Shown here piece by piece: positions 5,297-5,533 of a stretch of 5,533 bases of DNA (position 1 is the stretch's first letter; every line of letters begins with the position of its first letter). Source of the stretch: Sulfitobacter sp. (GTDB lineage: Bacteria > Pseudomonadota > Alphaproteobacteria > Rhodobacterales > Rhodobacteraceae). Below the pieces are notes generated by a model. The model saw only the letters and a list, made by a program, of their open reading frames with translations. It was not told the origin of the DNA and ran no database searches. A program made the translations under genes and the position numbers. The DNA lies in the NCBI GenBank assembly GCA_026421135.1, contig JAPKCR010000199.1:1-5533 (forward strand), given 5' to 3'.

Positions 5297-5533
5297 TTAT
5301 CCCCAAGAAATCGTAATAAAATAGGCGTGTATTGCTTCTTTGGGACCATTATCGGGACCGCTTTTGGGACCATTTGTCGAATATCGCACCCCAAGTGTCA
5401 GACATGAACGGTCCAGATGGCCTTGCACCCGGTAAACTGTGTCGTGATAGTCCTGAGCAAAGGTCTTAGTTTTACCACTAATGTAAATGCTACCTTGAGC
5501 AACGAAAGCATCGGTGCGTACTCCGAGAGTAAA
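5297..5533 (-). CDS. Partial reading frame of unknown function entering from the right edge
   Basis: On the minus strand one frame is open from the right edge to a TAA at 5299-5297, giving 78 codons with no start in the window. The first 55 or so residues, including GVRTDAFVAQGSIYISGKTK, YHDTVYRVQGHLD and CLTLGVRYS, have a protein-like composition with alternating hydrophobic and polar residues. The other two minus frames lack comparable sequence. I do not recognise a family. The last 25 or so residues, with NGPKSGPDNGPK, are translated GGGACC repeats, so the original C-terminus was probably near the first of these and has been altered or merely runs on. It may be the end of a gene cut by the same events that produced the attachment-like site, or a chance open frame. 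Confidence 0.3.
   Translation of the reverse strand, partial: FTLGVRTDAFVAQGSIYISGKTKTFAQDYHDTVYRVQGHLDRSCLTLGVRYSTNGPKSGPDNGPKEAIHAYFITISWG
5342..5374 (+). repeat. Three GGGACC boxes at exact 12-base spacing; includes the right copy of the 22-bp repeat
   Basis: GGGACC begins at 5342, 5354 and 5366, giving 12-mer units GGGACCATTATC, GGGACCGCTTTT and GGGACCATTTGT. Bases 5353-5374 repeat 5187-5208 with one difference. The spacing puts the boxes on nearly the same helical face, as in arm-type integrase sites or replication iterons. Confidence 0.65.

Noticed and set aside
5210..5407. Plus-strand open frame of 65 codons
   Set aside because: It runs through the tRNA-like remnant and the phased repeats, has no family features, and starts in AT-rich intergenic DNA.

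Overview
The window looks like a rearranged accessory segment from a Roseobacter-group alphaproteobacterium (Rhodobacteraceae). This rests on gene content and protein flavour plus a short intergenic repeat that resembles repeats I associate with that group. It is inference, not a database result.

Layout. (1) Positions 1-394, minus strand: the C-terminal part of an uncharacterised protein whose motifs recall family-A DNA polymerases. It has lost its 5' part and runs off the left edge. (2) 395-709: no gene; small hairpins, a T-run and a repeat-like segment. (3) 710-1624, plus strand: a chimeric pseudogene. The first third of a zinc-type/quinone oxidoreductase, interrupted by one in-frame TGA, is joined in frame to a LysR-type regulator without its DNA-binding domain. 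(4) 1608-3992, minus strand: an apparently intact 794-residue thiamine-diphosphate enzyme of the AceE/MdeB type. (5) 3993-4102: a divergent control region with a near-consensus promoter and an inverted repeat. (6) 4103-4570, plus strand: an intact Lrp/AsnC regulator ending in a terminator hairpin. (7) 4629 to about 5090, minus strand: the C-terminal third or so of a methionine gamma-lyase, cut off at a copy of the repeat. (8) 5160-5533: helically phased GGGACC repeats on both sides of a 16-nt tRNA-3'-end-like sequence, and a partial unknown reading frame entering from the right.

Function. Genes 4, 6 and 7 match the mde set known from Pseudomonas putida: mdeA (L-methionine gamma-lyase, giving methanethiol, ammonia and 2-oxobutyrate), mdeB (E1-like 2-oxobutyrate dehydrogenase) and mdeR (Lrp-type regulator). 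Here mdeB and mdeR look functional while mdeA is destroyed, so the first step of the pathway is missing locally. The broken genes on both sides end at or near copies of a repeat core, and the right end resembles a recombinase attachment site. The picture is a decaying catabolic island in mobile, frequently recombining DNA.
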